This document shows positions 45,024-54,855 of a DNA stretch of 64,000 nucleotides, piece by piece (the stretch's first letter is position 1; every line of letters begins with the position of its first letter). The stretch lies in assembly GCA_965279165.1 (NCBI GenBank), contig OZ257140.1, forward strand, positions 1,798,001 to 1,862,000, in the 5' to 3' direction. The DNA comes from JBAYIE01 sp965279165 (GTDB lineage Bacteria > Bacteroidota > Bacteroidia > UKL13-3). The notes under the pieces are model-generated. The model ran no database searches. It saw nothing but the letters and a program-made list of their open reading frames with translations, and was not told the DNA's origin. The position numbers were made by a program, and so were the translations under genes.

Positions 45024-46924
45024 GCAAACCGAGCAAATATTTGCTTCTTTTTATTGTAGTATTTGGAATTGGTTTTGCCAAGGCACAAAAACATGAAGTA
45101 GATATTGGGGATGTTTATTTTGAATTCTTCAATTTTGAAGAAGCAATTAAACATTATGAATTGGCATTGGATATGGCAGATGAAAAAAGCACGCCTTATA
45201 TTTTAAGGCAATTAGCCATTAGCAATAAGTATTCGTTTAAATATAAACAGGCAGAAACGTGGTATGTTAAATTATTAGAAGGTGGGAATAAAGTAGAGAA
45301 TGAGGATATCCGTGAATATGGTGTTATGCTCAAAAACAATGGTAAATACGAGGATGCAAAAATGCAATTTGAGATTTATCAAAAGCTGACTTTGGGCAAA
45401 GATCCGGTTGGTGTTTTACAAAACAAATCCATTAATTGGGCAATTAGGAATAAGGAAGCCGTAAAGCCTGTAACACTTACTTTAACCGACCTGGATATGA
45501 ACGGACAATGTTTGGGTTATTGTTTAATGGACGACGGAATAATATACGCACATGCCGACAGCAGCAAACAAATAGGAACGATGAAGATATTTGATTTGGA
45601 TTTTGCAGTAATGAAGGATACCGTACATTTTGGTCCGGCTACAAATGCCATTTCACAAATTAATTTCGCCACCAACGAAGGAGCTCCAAGCATCAACAAA
45701 GAAGCCGGATTGTTTTATTTTAACGCCAATGCAAGTAATATTAAAAAAGGCAACATCAAAAAAGTTGGCGGACTTCAAATTAACAACGAAGGCGTTTCTA
45801 ATTTTAAGATTTATGTTAGCGAGTTTTTGGATGGTGATTTTCGAAATATAGAAGAACTTCCATTTAATGGTAAAAACTACAACTGTATCCATCCTTGTAT
45901 CTCAGAAAATGGCGATGTGTTGTATTTCGCATCCGATATGGAAGGCGGTTATGGCGGATTGGATTTGTACATGGCCAAACGAAATATAGAAGGTGTTTGG
46001 GACAAACCGGTTAATTTAGGAGAAAGTGTAAATACGGTTGCCAATGAGTTATTTCCTTTTGTACACATGAATCGCATTTATTTTGCTTCAAAGGGATTTA
46101 ATGGATATGGTGGATATGATATCTATACCGCAAAACTATCAATGAATGGAATGCCGGCTGCTCCTCAAAACATGGGATTGCCAATTAATTCGTATCGCGA
46201 TGATATGGGTATGGTTGTTTATAAGGATGGTCAATTCGGATATTTATCTTCTAATCGCGACAACGATGATGGTGCCGATAAATTGTATTTCTTTCACGAC
46301 CATACACTCGATCCGATACAACCCGTTTTGGTTAAAGCACCCGTCGATTCTGTGAAACCAATTGCAAAGGTTGAAACGGTTAGCAAACCAACAACTGCCG
46401 AGAATGAAATGTTAACGACCCCAAAAGCTACAGCTGCCTTGCCTGCAGTTGCAGCTGTTTCCGTTATTCCTGAAAAGAAAAACAAAGGGGCGAAACCAAC
46501 CAAAGAAAATGCCACTACAAATGAGGTTGGTAAGAAAGAGAACAAGGAAAATTTAAACACAGATATATTAATTCAAAAGCAATTCAGCCATATTCGTTTT
46601 CGACTGAACGATTATAAACCGGATGGGAATTTTGATCAAGTTCTGGATTCGTTGATTACACTTGCCCAATCAAACAGGGAAGTTAAAATCCGCATTTATG
46701 CCTATGCGGATGCACGAGGTACCGAAGCGTATAATATGGCATTATCGGTAAAACGAGCCCTGGCTGTTAAACAATATCTGACAGCGCGTGGTTTAAAATC
46801 CAATAGAATTATTACTGCCGGTTTTGGTGAAAGCAATCCGTTAAATAATTGTACAGATGATATTGCGTGTTCGGAAGAAGAGCATGCCATCAACCGAAGG
46901 GTTGAAGTATTGCTAATACGATAA
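45020..46924 (+). CDS. PorE-like OmpA-family protein, paralogue
   Basis: A 634-residue exported protein with a signal peptide (cleavage after AKAQ), TPRs (about 25-130), PD40-like blades (about 150-415; e.g. LYFASDMEGGYGGLDLY and IYFASKGFNGYGGYDIY), a 90-residue linker rich in Pro, Lys, Thr and Ala (about 430-520), and a C-terminal OmpA domain (IRIYAYADARGTEAY ... NRRVEVLLIR). Unlike the paralogue at 15488 it has no regulatory-like beta domain and the OmpA signature is less canonical (YADARGTE). A peptidoglycan-anchoring role is inferred. It is coupled to the GH3 gene. Confidence 0.88.
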   Translation: MSKPSKYLLLFIVVFGIGFAKAQKHEVDIGDVYFEFFNFEEAIKHYELALDMADEKSTPYILRQLAISNKYSFKYKQAETWYVKLLEGGNKVENEDIREYGVMLKNNGKYEDAKMQFEIYQKLTLGKDPVGVLQNKSINWAIRNKEAVKPVTLTLTDLDMNGQCLGYCLMDDGIIYAHADSSKQIGTMKIFDLDFAVMKDTVHFGPATNAISQINFATNEGAPSINKEAGLFYFNANASNIKKGNIKKVGGLQINNEGVSNFKIYVSEFLDGDFRNIEELPFNGKNYNCIHPCISENGDVLYFASDMEGGYGGLDLYMAKRNIEGVWDKPVNLGESVNTVANELFPFVHMNRIYFASKGFNGYGGYDIYTAKLSMNGMPAAPQNMGLPINSYRDDMGMVVYKDGQFGYLSSNRDNDDGADKLYFFHDHTLDPIQPVLVKAPVDSVKPIAKVETVSKPTTAENEMLTTPKATAALPAVAAVSVIPEKKNKGAKPTKENATTNEVGKKENKENLNTDILIQKQFSHIRFRLNDYKPDGNFDQVLDSLITLAQSNREVKIRIYAYADARGTEAYNMALSVKRALAVKQYLTARGLKSNRIITAGFGESNPLNNCTDDIACSEEEHAINRRVEVLLIR

Positions 46925-46992
46925 CCATCGCAATAAATATCCTAATAGCTGTGGGCTTTAGATCATTTGTTCAAACCTGTAAAATATCAGTA

Positions 46993-47020
46993 TTTGTTAT
47001 GGAAGTGACGCATAAATTTG
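46993..47020 (+). promoter_or_regulatory. Candidate promoter of the cysteine-synthase-like gene
   Basis: TTTG (46993-46996), a 16-nt gap and TAAATTTG (47013-47020) resemble TTTG-N19-TAnnTTTG with a shorter gap; the ATG at 47037 is 16 nt further. Confidence 0.4.
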
Positions 47021-47036
47021 AAGAAATTTAAGTTCC

Positions 47037-48071
47037 ATGGAAACGTATGCAGTTGACCCAAAAATAGCAAAGAAAATTGAGCATTTATGGAATATGGTAG
47101 GCAATACCCCAATGCTCGAAATTCAATATAGATATAAAGGCGAACCCCGAAAAGTATATGTTAAATGCGAACACTATAATTTAACCGGAAGTATCAAAGA
47201 CCGGATGGCATTGTATATTTTAGAACAATCATACAAATCCGGAAAAATCAGAAAAGGAAATGTAATAGTTGAAGCAACCAGTGGTAACACAGGTATTTCT
47301 TTTGCTGCAATAGGCAAAGCATTGGGACATGATGTAAAAATCATAATGCCTAATTGGCTCAGCAAAGAAAGAATTGCTATCATTCAAAGTTTAGGGGCGG
47401 AAGTAATTTTAATCAGCAAAGAAGAAGGCGGGTTTTTGGGTAGCATAGCCTTGTCGGAGAAAATGGCATCTGAAGATAAAAACATTTTTCTTCCGAAACA
47501 GTTTCAAAATGATTTCAATGCAATGGCACATTCGCTAACTACCGGTCCGGAAATTTGGCAACAATTACAATCCATAGGTAAAAAACCCGAATTGTTTATT
47601 GCAGGTGTAGGAACCGGAGGAACGGTAATGGGAGTAAAAGATTTTTTCAAAAACATTGATCCATTTATTGGTGTGCATCCGTTAGAACCGGAGGAATCGC
47701 CTACCTTGAGCACCGGTCATAAAGTAGGATCGCATCGCATACAGGGCATTTCGGATGAATTTATTCCTGCAATTGTAAACCTGAATGAGTTAAATGAAAT
47801 TATTCCGGCATCGGATGGGGATTCTATTCTTATGGCACAAATGCTGGCCAAAAAACTAGGTCTTGCAGTTGGTATTTCTTCCGGAGCAAATTTTTTGGGT
47901 GCAGTTAAATTGCAAAACGCCTATGGAGCAAACAAAACGGTTGTTACTATTTTTAGCGATAGCAATAAAAAATATCTGAGTACCGATTTGATGAAGGAGG
48001 AGCCGGTTAAAGACACCTATCTAACTACCGATATTATATTGGATGATTATGATGCGATAGATCGGATGTAG
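47037..48071 (+). CDS. PLP-dependent cysteine synthase-family protein
   Basis: A 344-residue beta-family PLP enzyme that makes cysteine from O-acetylserine or a related substrate (CysK/CysM) or the reverse/CBS type. K54 in NLTGSIKDRM binds PLP, ATSGNTGISFAA (about 79-90) holds the substrate, and GVGTGGTVMG binds the phosphate. There is no CBS-pair domain, so it is not full cystathionine beta-synthase. It could be CysK or CysM. Metal- or heme-binding extensions are not seen. Confidence 0.88.
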   Translation: METYAVDPKIAKKIEHLWNMVGNTPMLEIQYRYKGEPRKVYVKCEHYNLTGSIKDRMALYILEQSYKSGKIRKGNVIVEATSGNTGISFAAIGKALGHDVKIIMPNWLSKERIAIIQSLGAEVILISKEEGGFLGSIALSEKMASEDKNIFLPKQFQNDFNAMAHSLTTGPEIWQQLQSIGKKPELFIAGVGTGGTVMGVKDFFKNIDPFIGVHPLEPEESPTLSTGHKVGSHRIQGISDEFIPAIVNLNELNEIIPASDGDSILMAQMLAKKLGLAVGISSGANFLGAVKLQNAYGANKTVVTIFSDSNKKYLSTDLMKEEPVKDTYLTTDIILDDYDAIDRM

Positions 48072-48094
48072 GAGGGACAATTCGCGACTTGTCC

Positions 48095-48577
48095 CTATTT
48101 GTCTTCATCAATTACCACAATCCCATTATACATCGACTCTGCCCAAGCAATTAATGATTTTTGTTGTGCTTCGCTCAGTTTGGATTCTTGATGAATGATG
48201 GTATAAGAGTTTAATGGCATTTCGTGTTCCCTTACCATTTCAATTATTTCTTCCATTTTATGTTTCTGGCGTTTTGGTTTATAGGTCATGAATTGCGAAA
48301 AGTTTAACTCTGATTTTCCTTCTTCAATATGGTCTTGCATCCACCATCCAACAGGTTGAACAGAAAAATACCAAGGATAATTCGAATGGTCGGAATGGCA
48401 ATCGTAACAAGAGGTTTCGAGAATTTGTTTCACATCGTTGGGTACTTCGGTAAAGTGCATGATATCGTTTTCAGTTGCTGCTTCTCCGTTATTTTTTTCT
48501 GGACGTATAATTTGTATCAACAACAAAAGCAATCCAACAACAATCAAAATATTTTTAAAGGTAAATAGCTTTTTCAT
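48095..48577 (-). CDS. Heme-binding domain protein with one CXXCH motif
   Basis: A 160-residue membrane-anchored protein. The N-terminus has one hydrophobic segment (FKNILIVVGLLLLLIQII), then a periplasmic domain with ETSCYDCHSDHSNYPWY, a c-type heme-binding motif CYDCH followed by a Trp/Tyr/Pro stretch typical of the haem_bd (heme-binding) domain family in Bacteroidota. The ATG at 48577 is used; an upstream TTG is less likely. The next upstream gene, a 41-residue zinc-ribbon peptide, ends 8 nt before it. Electron transfer or heme sensing is possible; function unknown. Confidence 0.82.
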   Translation of the reverse strand: MKKLFTFKNILIVVGLLLLLIQIIRPEKNNGEAATENDIMHFTEVPNDVKQILETSCYDCHSDHSNYPWYFSVQPVGWWMQDHIEEGKSELNFSQFMTYKPKRQKHKMEEIIEMVREHEMPLNSYTIIHQESKLSEAQQKSLIAWAESMYNGIVVIDEDK

Positions 48578-48585
48578 ATGCAAGT

Positions 48586-48711
48586 TTAGTTTAAATCCAG
48601 TTCTGTTTTATCGTTTGTTTCTTCGGATGGTTTAGAGCAATAGTCGCAGGGCTCTCCATTCTCGAGAACACCGCTTCCTTCGCATTGGGGACAGATATAG
48701 CCACATGTCAT
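48586..48711 (-). CDS. Small zinc-ribbon-like peptide (41 residues)
   Basis: A 41-residue reading frame too short for most gene finders. It begins MTCGYICPQCEGSG and continues with EPCDYC, so CPQC-x-GSG and CDYC form a C-x2-C ... C-x2-C zinc-binding pattern that resembles a half DnaJ-type CxxCxGxG unit, followed by an acidic end. It ends 8 nt before the ATG of the heme-binding protein on the same strand, so the two are probably one transcript. No function can be assigned; the paired Cys motifs and tight spacing are the evidence. Confidence 0.6.
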   Translation of the reverse strand: MTCGYICPQCEGSGVLENGEPCDYCSKPSEETNDKTELDLN

Positions 48712-49172
48712 GGGACGAAGGTAGGGAGAAAGGAGTAAATTAGTAAATGTGTAAATGAGTAAATATGGTCACGTCGCGAGAAACGTCGATCGTTGTTTGC
48801 CACAGAGGAAAGCTTGTTTGAAAATTAATCCTAATTGTAAACGGAATGCCGGAGCTTGAAGAAATGAGTAAATGAGTAAATGAGTGAATGTTGAATGATT
48901 GGATGTTGATTAGTGGCACGCGAATCAATCCCGCGCGATAAAAACAAGGAGGCACGACGTAGTTTTTACATGCGGGGATTGGATGTTAGATGGAACCTAC
49001 CCCCTAACTACTTGCCCCTATCCCCTAATCACTAATCCCTTATCCCTTACCCCTAACTACTAATCCCTAATCCCTATCCCCTAACAGCAACCATTTATCA
49101 CAGTACCGGTACGATTATGTATTTAGGATAAATTAGGTAACACAATTTCAGATTGTTCCTTATTTTCGGAGC
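48712..49172. repeat. Intergenic repeat mosaic 3
   Basis: About 460 bp without a gene. It has GAGTAAATGAGTAAATGAG-like phrases, CACGTCGCGAGAAACG, CACGCGAATC, and a run of CTACCCCCTAACTACTTGCCCC-type phrases at 49000-49085, the families of the 4346 mosaic. TATTTTCG (49161-49168), near TAnnTTTG, is 4 nt before the M1 peptidase ATG. Confidence 0.65.
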
Positions 49173-51653
49173 ATGACAAGAACTGTAAAAATAAACCTGT
49201 TGGTAGTATTTCTATTCATTGGAAATCTGGTTTTTGCCCAAGCCGGATACCAATCCTATTTGGGTGATAAAACTAAGTTCCGAGAACATTCGCTCGATAT
49301 TACCCGTATGAAGGTTGAGGTAAGTTTCGATCCATATGCAGGAATGGTAAAAGGAACGGTTACGCATACGTTTACGGTATTACAAAAGCAAGTGGATTCG
49401 GTATTTTTTGATGCGCCGGGAATTACCATTTTAAGCGCAACATTTAACCAAACCAAACTCTCGTTTAAATCAAACAAAACAGGAGTGTGGGTTAAACCGG
49501 ATAAGCCTTTAACCTGGGATCAAACAGGTACCATTGTTTTTACATATGAAGCAAAACCAAAGCGAGGAATTTATTTTATCGGATGGAACGAACCAACACC
49601 GGCAGTGGCTAATCCTTTTGCTGTTAGAAAACAAATATGGACCCAAGGGCAGGGAATAGATAATCGCCATTGGATACCAATGTACGATGACATGAACGAT
49701 AAGTTTATTACCGAAACAATGATAACATTTGATAGTAAATACAAGGTATTGTCGAACGGATTGTTGGTAAAGAAAACGGAAGGAAAAGAGAATACAACAT
49801 GGCATTATAGCATGTCGAAACCGCATGCTGGATATTTATTGATGATTGCAATCGGCGAATACGATGTGGTTACTTCAAAAACCACCGGAGGAGTAACGCT
49901 TAACAATTGGTATTACCCGGAATATAAAGAAAGAGCAGAACCAACTTATCGGTACACAGCCGACATGATGGATTTCTTAGAAAAAGAAACCGGTGTAAAA
50001 TATCCTTGGGAAAGTTATTCGCAAGTGATGGTACAAGGATTTATTTATGGGGCAATGGAGAATACAACTGCAACTATTTTTGGTGACTTTTTTAATGTGG
50101 ATGAACGCGCATTTGCAGACAGGAATTATGTTGGTGTTAACTGTCACGAAATGACACACCAATGGTTTGGAGATTATATAACTGCCCGAGATGGCCGCGA
50201 TTCGTGGTTACAAGAAAGTTTTGCAACCTATTGGCCAAAGCAATTTTCGAAAGTGAATGAAGGAATAGATGAATGGAGTTGGCAACGAAGGGCGCATCAA
50301 AACGCTGCTATTGAAGCAGGTAAAAAGGATAATTTTCCGGTTCGACATTCGCAAGGAGGAACCGCACGCAATTATCCAAAGGGGGCAGCAGTAATCAGTA
50401 TGCTCGAATATGTATTGGGAGAAGAACAATGGCAACGTGCATTGAAACATTACTTAACTACGCATGCCTATGCCAATGTAGAAACAAACGATTTAAAACA
50501 AGCCATACAGGATAAGCTTGGATTGGATTTGTCGTGGTTTTTCGATGAGTGGATTTATAGAGGCGGGGAACCTGTTTATCGCGTGCATTACGAAAGTTTG
50601 ACCTATGCAGATGGAACCAAAGGAACAGAAATCGCAATAGAACAAACCCACAAAACCGACGAAACGGTGAAGTGGTTTCAAATGCCAATTTGGTTAGAAG
50701 TAAATTATACCGACGGCAGTAGCGATAAGGTACAGGAAGTGATTGATGAAGCCTTCGAAGTAGTTAAAATACCAAACAAAGGCGGCAAAACTATTGCATA
50801 TGTTTTGTTTGATCCGAATTCGAATATTATAAAACAGGTTTCTTTTAATAAATCTTTTGAAGAATTAAGCAAGCAAGCAAAATTAGCGGCTAATATGCTC
50901 GACAGATATGATGCGGTTGCTGCAATGAAGGAATTGCCTTTAGAACAAAAACGAAAAATTTTGCAGGAAGTTTTGCAACGTGAAAAACATTATAGTATCC
51001 GCAATGAAATTATAAGTCAATTAAGTACAGATACGGATGTTAGTTCTGTTCAAAGTTTACAACAATTGTTTAAGTCTTCAGATACCCGTTCGAACACAAA
51101 AGAAGCAATCATCAAGGGTTTAAAAACAATCACCCCTGAATGGAAAGAAATACTTACCACGGCCTTAACAGATAATAGCTATGATGTAATTAAAGCTGCA
51201 ATGGATAAACTCTCACAGTTGTCGTTTGACGAAGCCACTATAAAAATAATTTTATCAAAAACATCTGATGTTTATGGCATGCATAACATCATTCAAATCA
51301 AACATGAAGAATTGAAAATAGTATACAACAGAAATTTTGTTCAGGGATATTTAGACAATAAGGACAATCTAAATGCTTTGGTAGCATATAGTTCTCCTGC
51401 TTATGAGTTTCGAACCAGAATTTTATCGTTTGGCAGTATTAAAACATTAAATATTTGTAATGAAATCGTAGTACAAAACTTGTTTAATGCAATGTTGAGC
51501 AGCAATGGCAGACTTGTATCACCGGCTGCTCAAACTGCAGAGTATTTATCCGGACAAATTGGTTTCAAGCAAATGATGGTAGACTTTTTTAACCGTCATA
51601 ACTATACCAATGAAGAAAAAGAAACGTTGAAAAAGCAAATGGTGTTTTTATGA
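49173..51653 (+). CDS. M1-family zinc aminopeptidase
   Basis: An 826-residue exported metalloprotease (signal MTRTVKINLLVVFLFIGNLVFAQ with cleavage after FAQ). It has the M1 signatures: GAMENT (about 293-298) for the substrate amino group, HEMTH (325-329) and the second Glu at 348, 18 residues after HExxH, giving a complete zinc site. A helical HEAT-like end follows (about 560-826). It has no T9SS tail. It should trim N-termini of peptides in the periplasm. The stop overlaps the next gene by 4 bp, so they are coupled. Confidence 0.95.
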   Translation: MTRTVKINLLVVFLFIGNLVFAQAGYQSYLGDKTKFREHSLDITRMKVEVSFDPYAGMVKGTVTHTFTVLQKQVDSVFFDAPGITILSATFNQTKLSFKSNKTGVWVKPDKPLTWDQTGTIVFTYEAKPKRGIYFIGWNEPTPAVANPFAVRKQIWTQGQGIDNRHWIPMYDDMNDKFITETMITFDSKYKVLSNGLLVKKTEGKENTTWHYSMSKPHAGYLLMIAIGEYDVVTSKTTGGVTLNNWYYPEYKERAEPTYRYTADMMDFLEKETGVKYPWESYSQVMVQGFIYGAMENTTATIFGDFFNVDERAFADRNYVGVNCHEMTHQWFGDYITARDGRDSWLQESFATYWPKQFSKVNEGIDEWSWQRRAHQNAAIEAGKKDNFPVRHSQGGTARNYPKGAAVISMLEYVLGEEQWQRALKHYLTTHAYANVETNDLKQAIQDKLGLDLSWFFDEWIYRGGEPVYRVHYESLTYADGTKGTEIAIEQTHKTDETVKWFQMPIWLEVNYTDGSSDKVQEVIDEAFEVVKIPNKGGKTIAYVLFDPNSNIIKQVSFNKSFEELSKQAKLAANMLDRYDAVAAMKELPLEQKRKILQEVLQREKHYSIRNEIISQLSTDTDVSSVQSLQQLFKSSDTRSNTKEAIIKGLKTITPEWKEILTTALTDNSYDVIKAAMDKLSQLSFDEATIKIILSKTSDVYGMHNIIQIKHEELKIVYNRNFVQGYLDNKDNLNALVAYSSPAYEFRTRILSFGSIKTLNICNEIVVQNLFNAMLSSNGRLVSPAAQTAEYLSGQIGFKQMMVDFFNRHNYTNEEKETLKKQMVFL

Positions 51654-52417
51654 GAATAAAATTTGTTGTTGGTGCAGTTTGGATGTGGTTTTGTGTTGTT
51701 AATGCTTCGGCCCAAGTTAGGCCATTATCGACCTACACTATTAGCACCAAAGTGTCGCCTTCCTGTGTTTCAGCAGTATCGCTCACTTTATTTGAACAAG
51801 GAAGTGGAAACGATAGTTTAAACCAATTATTGGTTGAAGAATTTCTGGGAAATTTTATGCAATCAAAGCCATTGCAAAAAGTTCATTTCTTTTATGATCA
51901 GCGACAGTTTAACCAAGACAGTGCATTTGACTTTTCGATTTATTCAGCCTCTACTTTTACCAAGAACGATTTGTATAGTTTCACCGTATGTCCAAAGTAT
52001 GCATGCGACAAGGAAGAATACAGTACATACGAAACACAAATGGTGACGTTAGATGCTAAAAATAGAAAATTTTTGGAGCTCGCCGATATTTTTGATCCTG
52101 CTAAAACAGATACACTGGTTTCATTTATTTACAAAGTAGTTACGATGTACCGGATTCGTAGTTTACCGACTTGTAAACTTTTAACATATAATCCAAATGT
52201 AATTGCTTCAACCAATGGGGCTAGTACAGGTACCGATGTAATTACCTATGAAAGGGGTATCACCCATAAATTTTATTTTTCGGAAGGCAGGATTCATTTA
52301 TTCAACAAAGTAAAACATCGCGATTACGATTATACGGATGTAGAAATTGCTATTCCGATGAATAAACTGAAGTACTTTTTAAAAACGGAGATGATAAAGC
52401 GGTTGGGGATTGAGTAG
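51650..52417 (+). CDS. Hypothetical secreted protein coupled to the M1 peptidase
   Basis: A 255-residue exported protein with signal peptide MRIKFVVGAVWMWFCVVNASAQ. I cannot identify it firmly; MVTLDAKNRKFLELADIFD followed by VSFIYKVVTMY and a late FYFSEGRIHLFNKV resembles DUF3298-type periplasmic domains (RsiV C-terminal-like), an impression only. Two cysteines at the beginning and two in the middle might form disulfides. It shares 4 bp with the M1 peptidase. Confidence 0.65.
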   Translation: MRIKFVVGAVWMWFCVVNASAQVRPLSTYTISTKVSPSCVSAVSLTLFEQGSGNDSLNQLLVEEFLGNFMQSKPLQKVHFFYDQRQFNQDSAFDFSIYSASTFTKNDLYSFTVCPKYACDKEEYSTYETQMVTLDAKNRKFLELADIFDPAKTDTLVSFIYKVVTMYRIRSLPTCKLLTYNPNVIASTNGASTGTDVITYERGITHKFYFSEGRIHLFNKVKHRDYDYTDVEIAIPMNKLKYFLKTEMIKRLGIE

Positions 52418-52430
52418 TCTGTTCACCGAA

Positions 52431-53642
52431 TTATTGACGCGTTACAATGAATTTTTGCCTGTACAAGTTACCTGAAACAGCAATTGCATTTAACATATAA
52501 ATTCCTTCACTAAATTCGGTACAACGGATAGAATTATGAGTTGGATTTCCTGACCATATTAACTGCCCGTTTAGATTTAGAATATCTACCGCTTTTATCT
52601 CTTCACTCAAGTTTCCAATATGAAGGATGTCGTTAACAGGTTGCGGATATAGTAATATTTCTTGATTTGATGTAGTTTGAATTTCTTGGGTTGAAGTAGA
52701 TCCGGACGATTTATATTTTAGTAGTTTAAGTCCGCTTGTTATATATACATCACCATTTGCTTTAAAATAAAATCCACTTACCCCTAAAGATAAACCTGCA
52801 CTTACATTGTTCCATGTTGAAGTTCCGTGCTCCTGACGATATAATATGGAAGTTCCCTTGGTTGCATAAATATTATTGTTAGCGTCAACCCAAATCGAAC
52901 TAAAAGCACTATCCATATCCGAAAAACTGGATCCACCATTGGAAGAAATTTTTGGCTTTACACTACCGCCAATTACATATATGGTATTATCAGGTCCAAT
53001 GGTGATTTTATCGCTGTATGTATCAATATTGGCACCGGAAACAGGTGCAAAAGTTGAATCGTTGGTAGTGTTGCTTACCAATTGACTAGCACCCATGCTG
53101 CTATTATAATGAATCACATATATTTTTCCATTAGAATCAAATGCTGCACTTTTAGCTACTATAGAGGTGTTACTCCAAATTTGTCCTCCATTTGAAGATA
53201 CCTTCATTGTTGAAGTTCCATCGTAACTTGGAATCAGCAATACCTTTTCTGAAGGTCCTGAAACTAAACCACCACTCACAGCATTAATTCCGGGAATTGC
53301 TGTCCAGGATACTCCTTCATTTACGGATTGGTAAACCGGGAAATTCCCATTAATTCCTCCTATATCCATTTTACCCATTAAAATTTTGCCGGAACTGGTT
53401 ACTGTCAATAAAATCGGGGTACCTTTTGGTATACCTGCTGTATCGGATGTCCATGTAGCTCCATAATCGATCGATTTCGCAAAACCACCTGCTGATAATG
53501 TACCATATAAATTTGGACCTGATTTATCGCAGGAATAAGTATTTCCACCTAAAGGAATTGGTAATTCTGTCCAGTTTTGGGCATTGCTTTGGGTTAAGCT
53601 AAATATGCTTACCATTAAACAGGTTAGGATAGCTTTTGTCAT
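52431..53642 (-). CDS. T9SS-exported BNR-like beta-propeller protein
   Basis: A 403-residue exported protein with a signal peptide (MTKAILTCLMVSIFSLTQSNAQ) and several propeller-like blades (KSIDYGATWTSD, QSVNEGVSWTA, VSSNGGQIWSN, ISSNGGSSFSDM). The C-terminal sorting domain is LYPQPVNDILHIG ... VDILNLNGQLIWS ... NLYRQKFIVTRQ. Function unknown, sialidase-like only in fold. The ATG is preceded by TAGCTTTG (53670-53663, minus), a match to TAnnTTTG, 20 nt upstream. Confidence 0.87.
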   Translation of the reverse strand: MTKAILTCLMVSIFSLTQSNAQNWTELPIPLGGNTYSCDKSGPNLYGTLSAGGFAKSIDYGATWTSDTAGIPKGTPILLTVTSSGKILMGKMDIGGINGNFPVYQSVNEGVSWTAIPGINAVSGGLVSGPSEKVLLIPSYDGTSTMKVSSNGGQIWSNTSIVAKSAAFDSNGKIYVIHYNSSMGASQLVSNTTNDSTFAPVSGANIDTYSDKITIGPDNTIYVIGGSVKPKISSNGGSSFSDMDSAFSSIWVDANNNIYATKGTSILYRQEHGTSTWNNVSAGLSLGVSGFYFKANGDVYITSGLKLLKYKSSGSTSTQEIQTTSNQEILLYPQPVNDILHIGNLSEEIKAVDILNLNGQLIWSGNPTHNSIRCTEFSEGIYMLNAIAVSGNLYRQKFIVTRQ

Positions 53643-53768
53643 GGTTGTAATGATTAGTTACACAAAGCTATGGATATGAAGAAGATAGAAAAGCAGAATA
53701 TTTGCTAATGTGTTAAGCGTCAAGTAAAAGCAAATAAATATAGTTTTCCTGATGATTAGTGGTAGTAA

Positions 53769-54779
53769 TTATTTGGTGGCAAACGTTTTATCTAACCAGT
53801 TAAACAATTCAAAATACAATTTTTCTCGTACTTTTTTGTTCGACAAAACCAAATCGTGCATGCCATCTTCAAGTTTAATAACGGTTGCATTAGGACCAAG
53901 TTTTTGTCCATATTTTTGTATGTCGTTTACGTCCAAAACACCATCTCCACGCAAATATGCATCGTTCCATGCTGCACCATAAACCGAACTATCGGAGCTC
54001 ATAATTAGTATTGGCTTGTAAGTACAATTTCCTTTTTGAACTTCTTTGTGTCCGTGGTGGATGGCTTTCAAAAAAGCATAATTAACATTGGGAGCCAGGT
54101 ATATGGGTTTCCAGGTAGTATCAAACTCCCATTCGCCTTTATAACGTTTATGCAAACTTAATCCATAGTTCGGGTTAAAATCACTACCTGCTTCTCCTTT
54201 AGGATTTAAGCTACCCATTAGTGAACCGAGCGGAACGGTAACATCTTCTGTAAATTCACCCAAATTCATATCTAAAAAAGGGCTATTAAGGAACAATCCG
54301 TCAAACATTTCCTTACCAAGATTTTTATTGGCATAACAGGTAACCACCAATCCTCCGGTAGAGTGACCACTTAATAGCACTTTTGTATATTTTTCGGTTT
54401 TGATGATACGCAATGCAGTATCCAAGTCGGCATCATATTCGTGTATGTCGCGAACATTATAAAAGCGTTGGTGAGGTAATCTGGAACGACCATATTTTCT
54501 TAAATCAACCGCATAAAAGTCATAGCCATGGGCAAGATATTTTTCAGCCATTTCAATTTGAAAGAAATAGTCGCTGTAACCATGCACGTATAATACTGCT
54601 TTTTTGTTTCCGGGTTTGGTTTTCTTCACCAAGGTAGTAACTACTTTGCCATCGTAATCATCCGGTTGTTGGATGGTAGCTTGCACGAAACCATTTTTTA
54701 ATACATCCTCTTTAAATATAGGTTGTGCATTTATGCAAAAGGCTAAACTTAAGCCTGCAAATATTCCGGCAATTTTCAT
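53769..54779 (-). CDS. Secreted alpha/beta hydrolase (S33-like)
   Basis: A 336-residue hydrolase with signal peptide MKIAGIFAGLSLAFCINAQ. The nucleophile elbow is LSGHSTGGLV (Ser in GHSTGG), with VLYVHGYSDYFFQI as the oxyanion strand; the catalytic Asp and His are likely SSDSSVY and the last His, DGMHDLVL. The cap and size resemble monoglyceride-lipase/serine aminopeptidase S33 members. Lipid or ester substrate cannot be decided. Downstream of the metK terminator on the same strand. Confidence 0.85.
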   Translation of the reverse strand: MKIAGIFAGLSLAFCINAQPIFKEDVLKNGFVQATIQQPDDYDGKVVTTLVKKTKPGNKKAVLYVHGYSDYFFQIEMAEKYLAHGYDFYAVDLRKYGRSRLPHQRFYNVRDIHEYDADLDTALRIIKTEKYTKVLLSGHSTGGLVVTCYANKNLGKEMFDGLFLNSPFLDMNLGEFTEDVTVPLGSLMGSLNPKGEAGSDFNPNYGLSLHKRYKGEWEFDTTWKPIYLAPNVNYAFLKAIHHGHKEVQKGNCTYKPILIMSSDSSVYGAAWNDAYLRGDGVLDVNDIQKYGQKLGPNATVIKLEDGMHDLVLSNKKVREKLYFELFNWLDKTFATK

Positions 54780-54803
54780 GCATACAAAGATGTATAAAAA
54801 AAA

Positions 54804-54834
54804 ACAACCCCGAAATGATTTATTTCAGGGTTGT
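54804..54834 (-). terminator. Intrinsic terminator of metK
   Basis: ACAACCCCGAAAT (54804-54816) pairs with ATTTCAGGGTTGT (54822-54834), with one mismatch. On the minus strand the stem is followed by a long T-run (TTTTTTTTT), so it is a good Rho-independent terminator after metK (stop at 54856); the other strand also has T5. Confidence 0.8.
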
Positions 54835-54855
54835 TTTTGTGAATGCAGATGGCTA

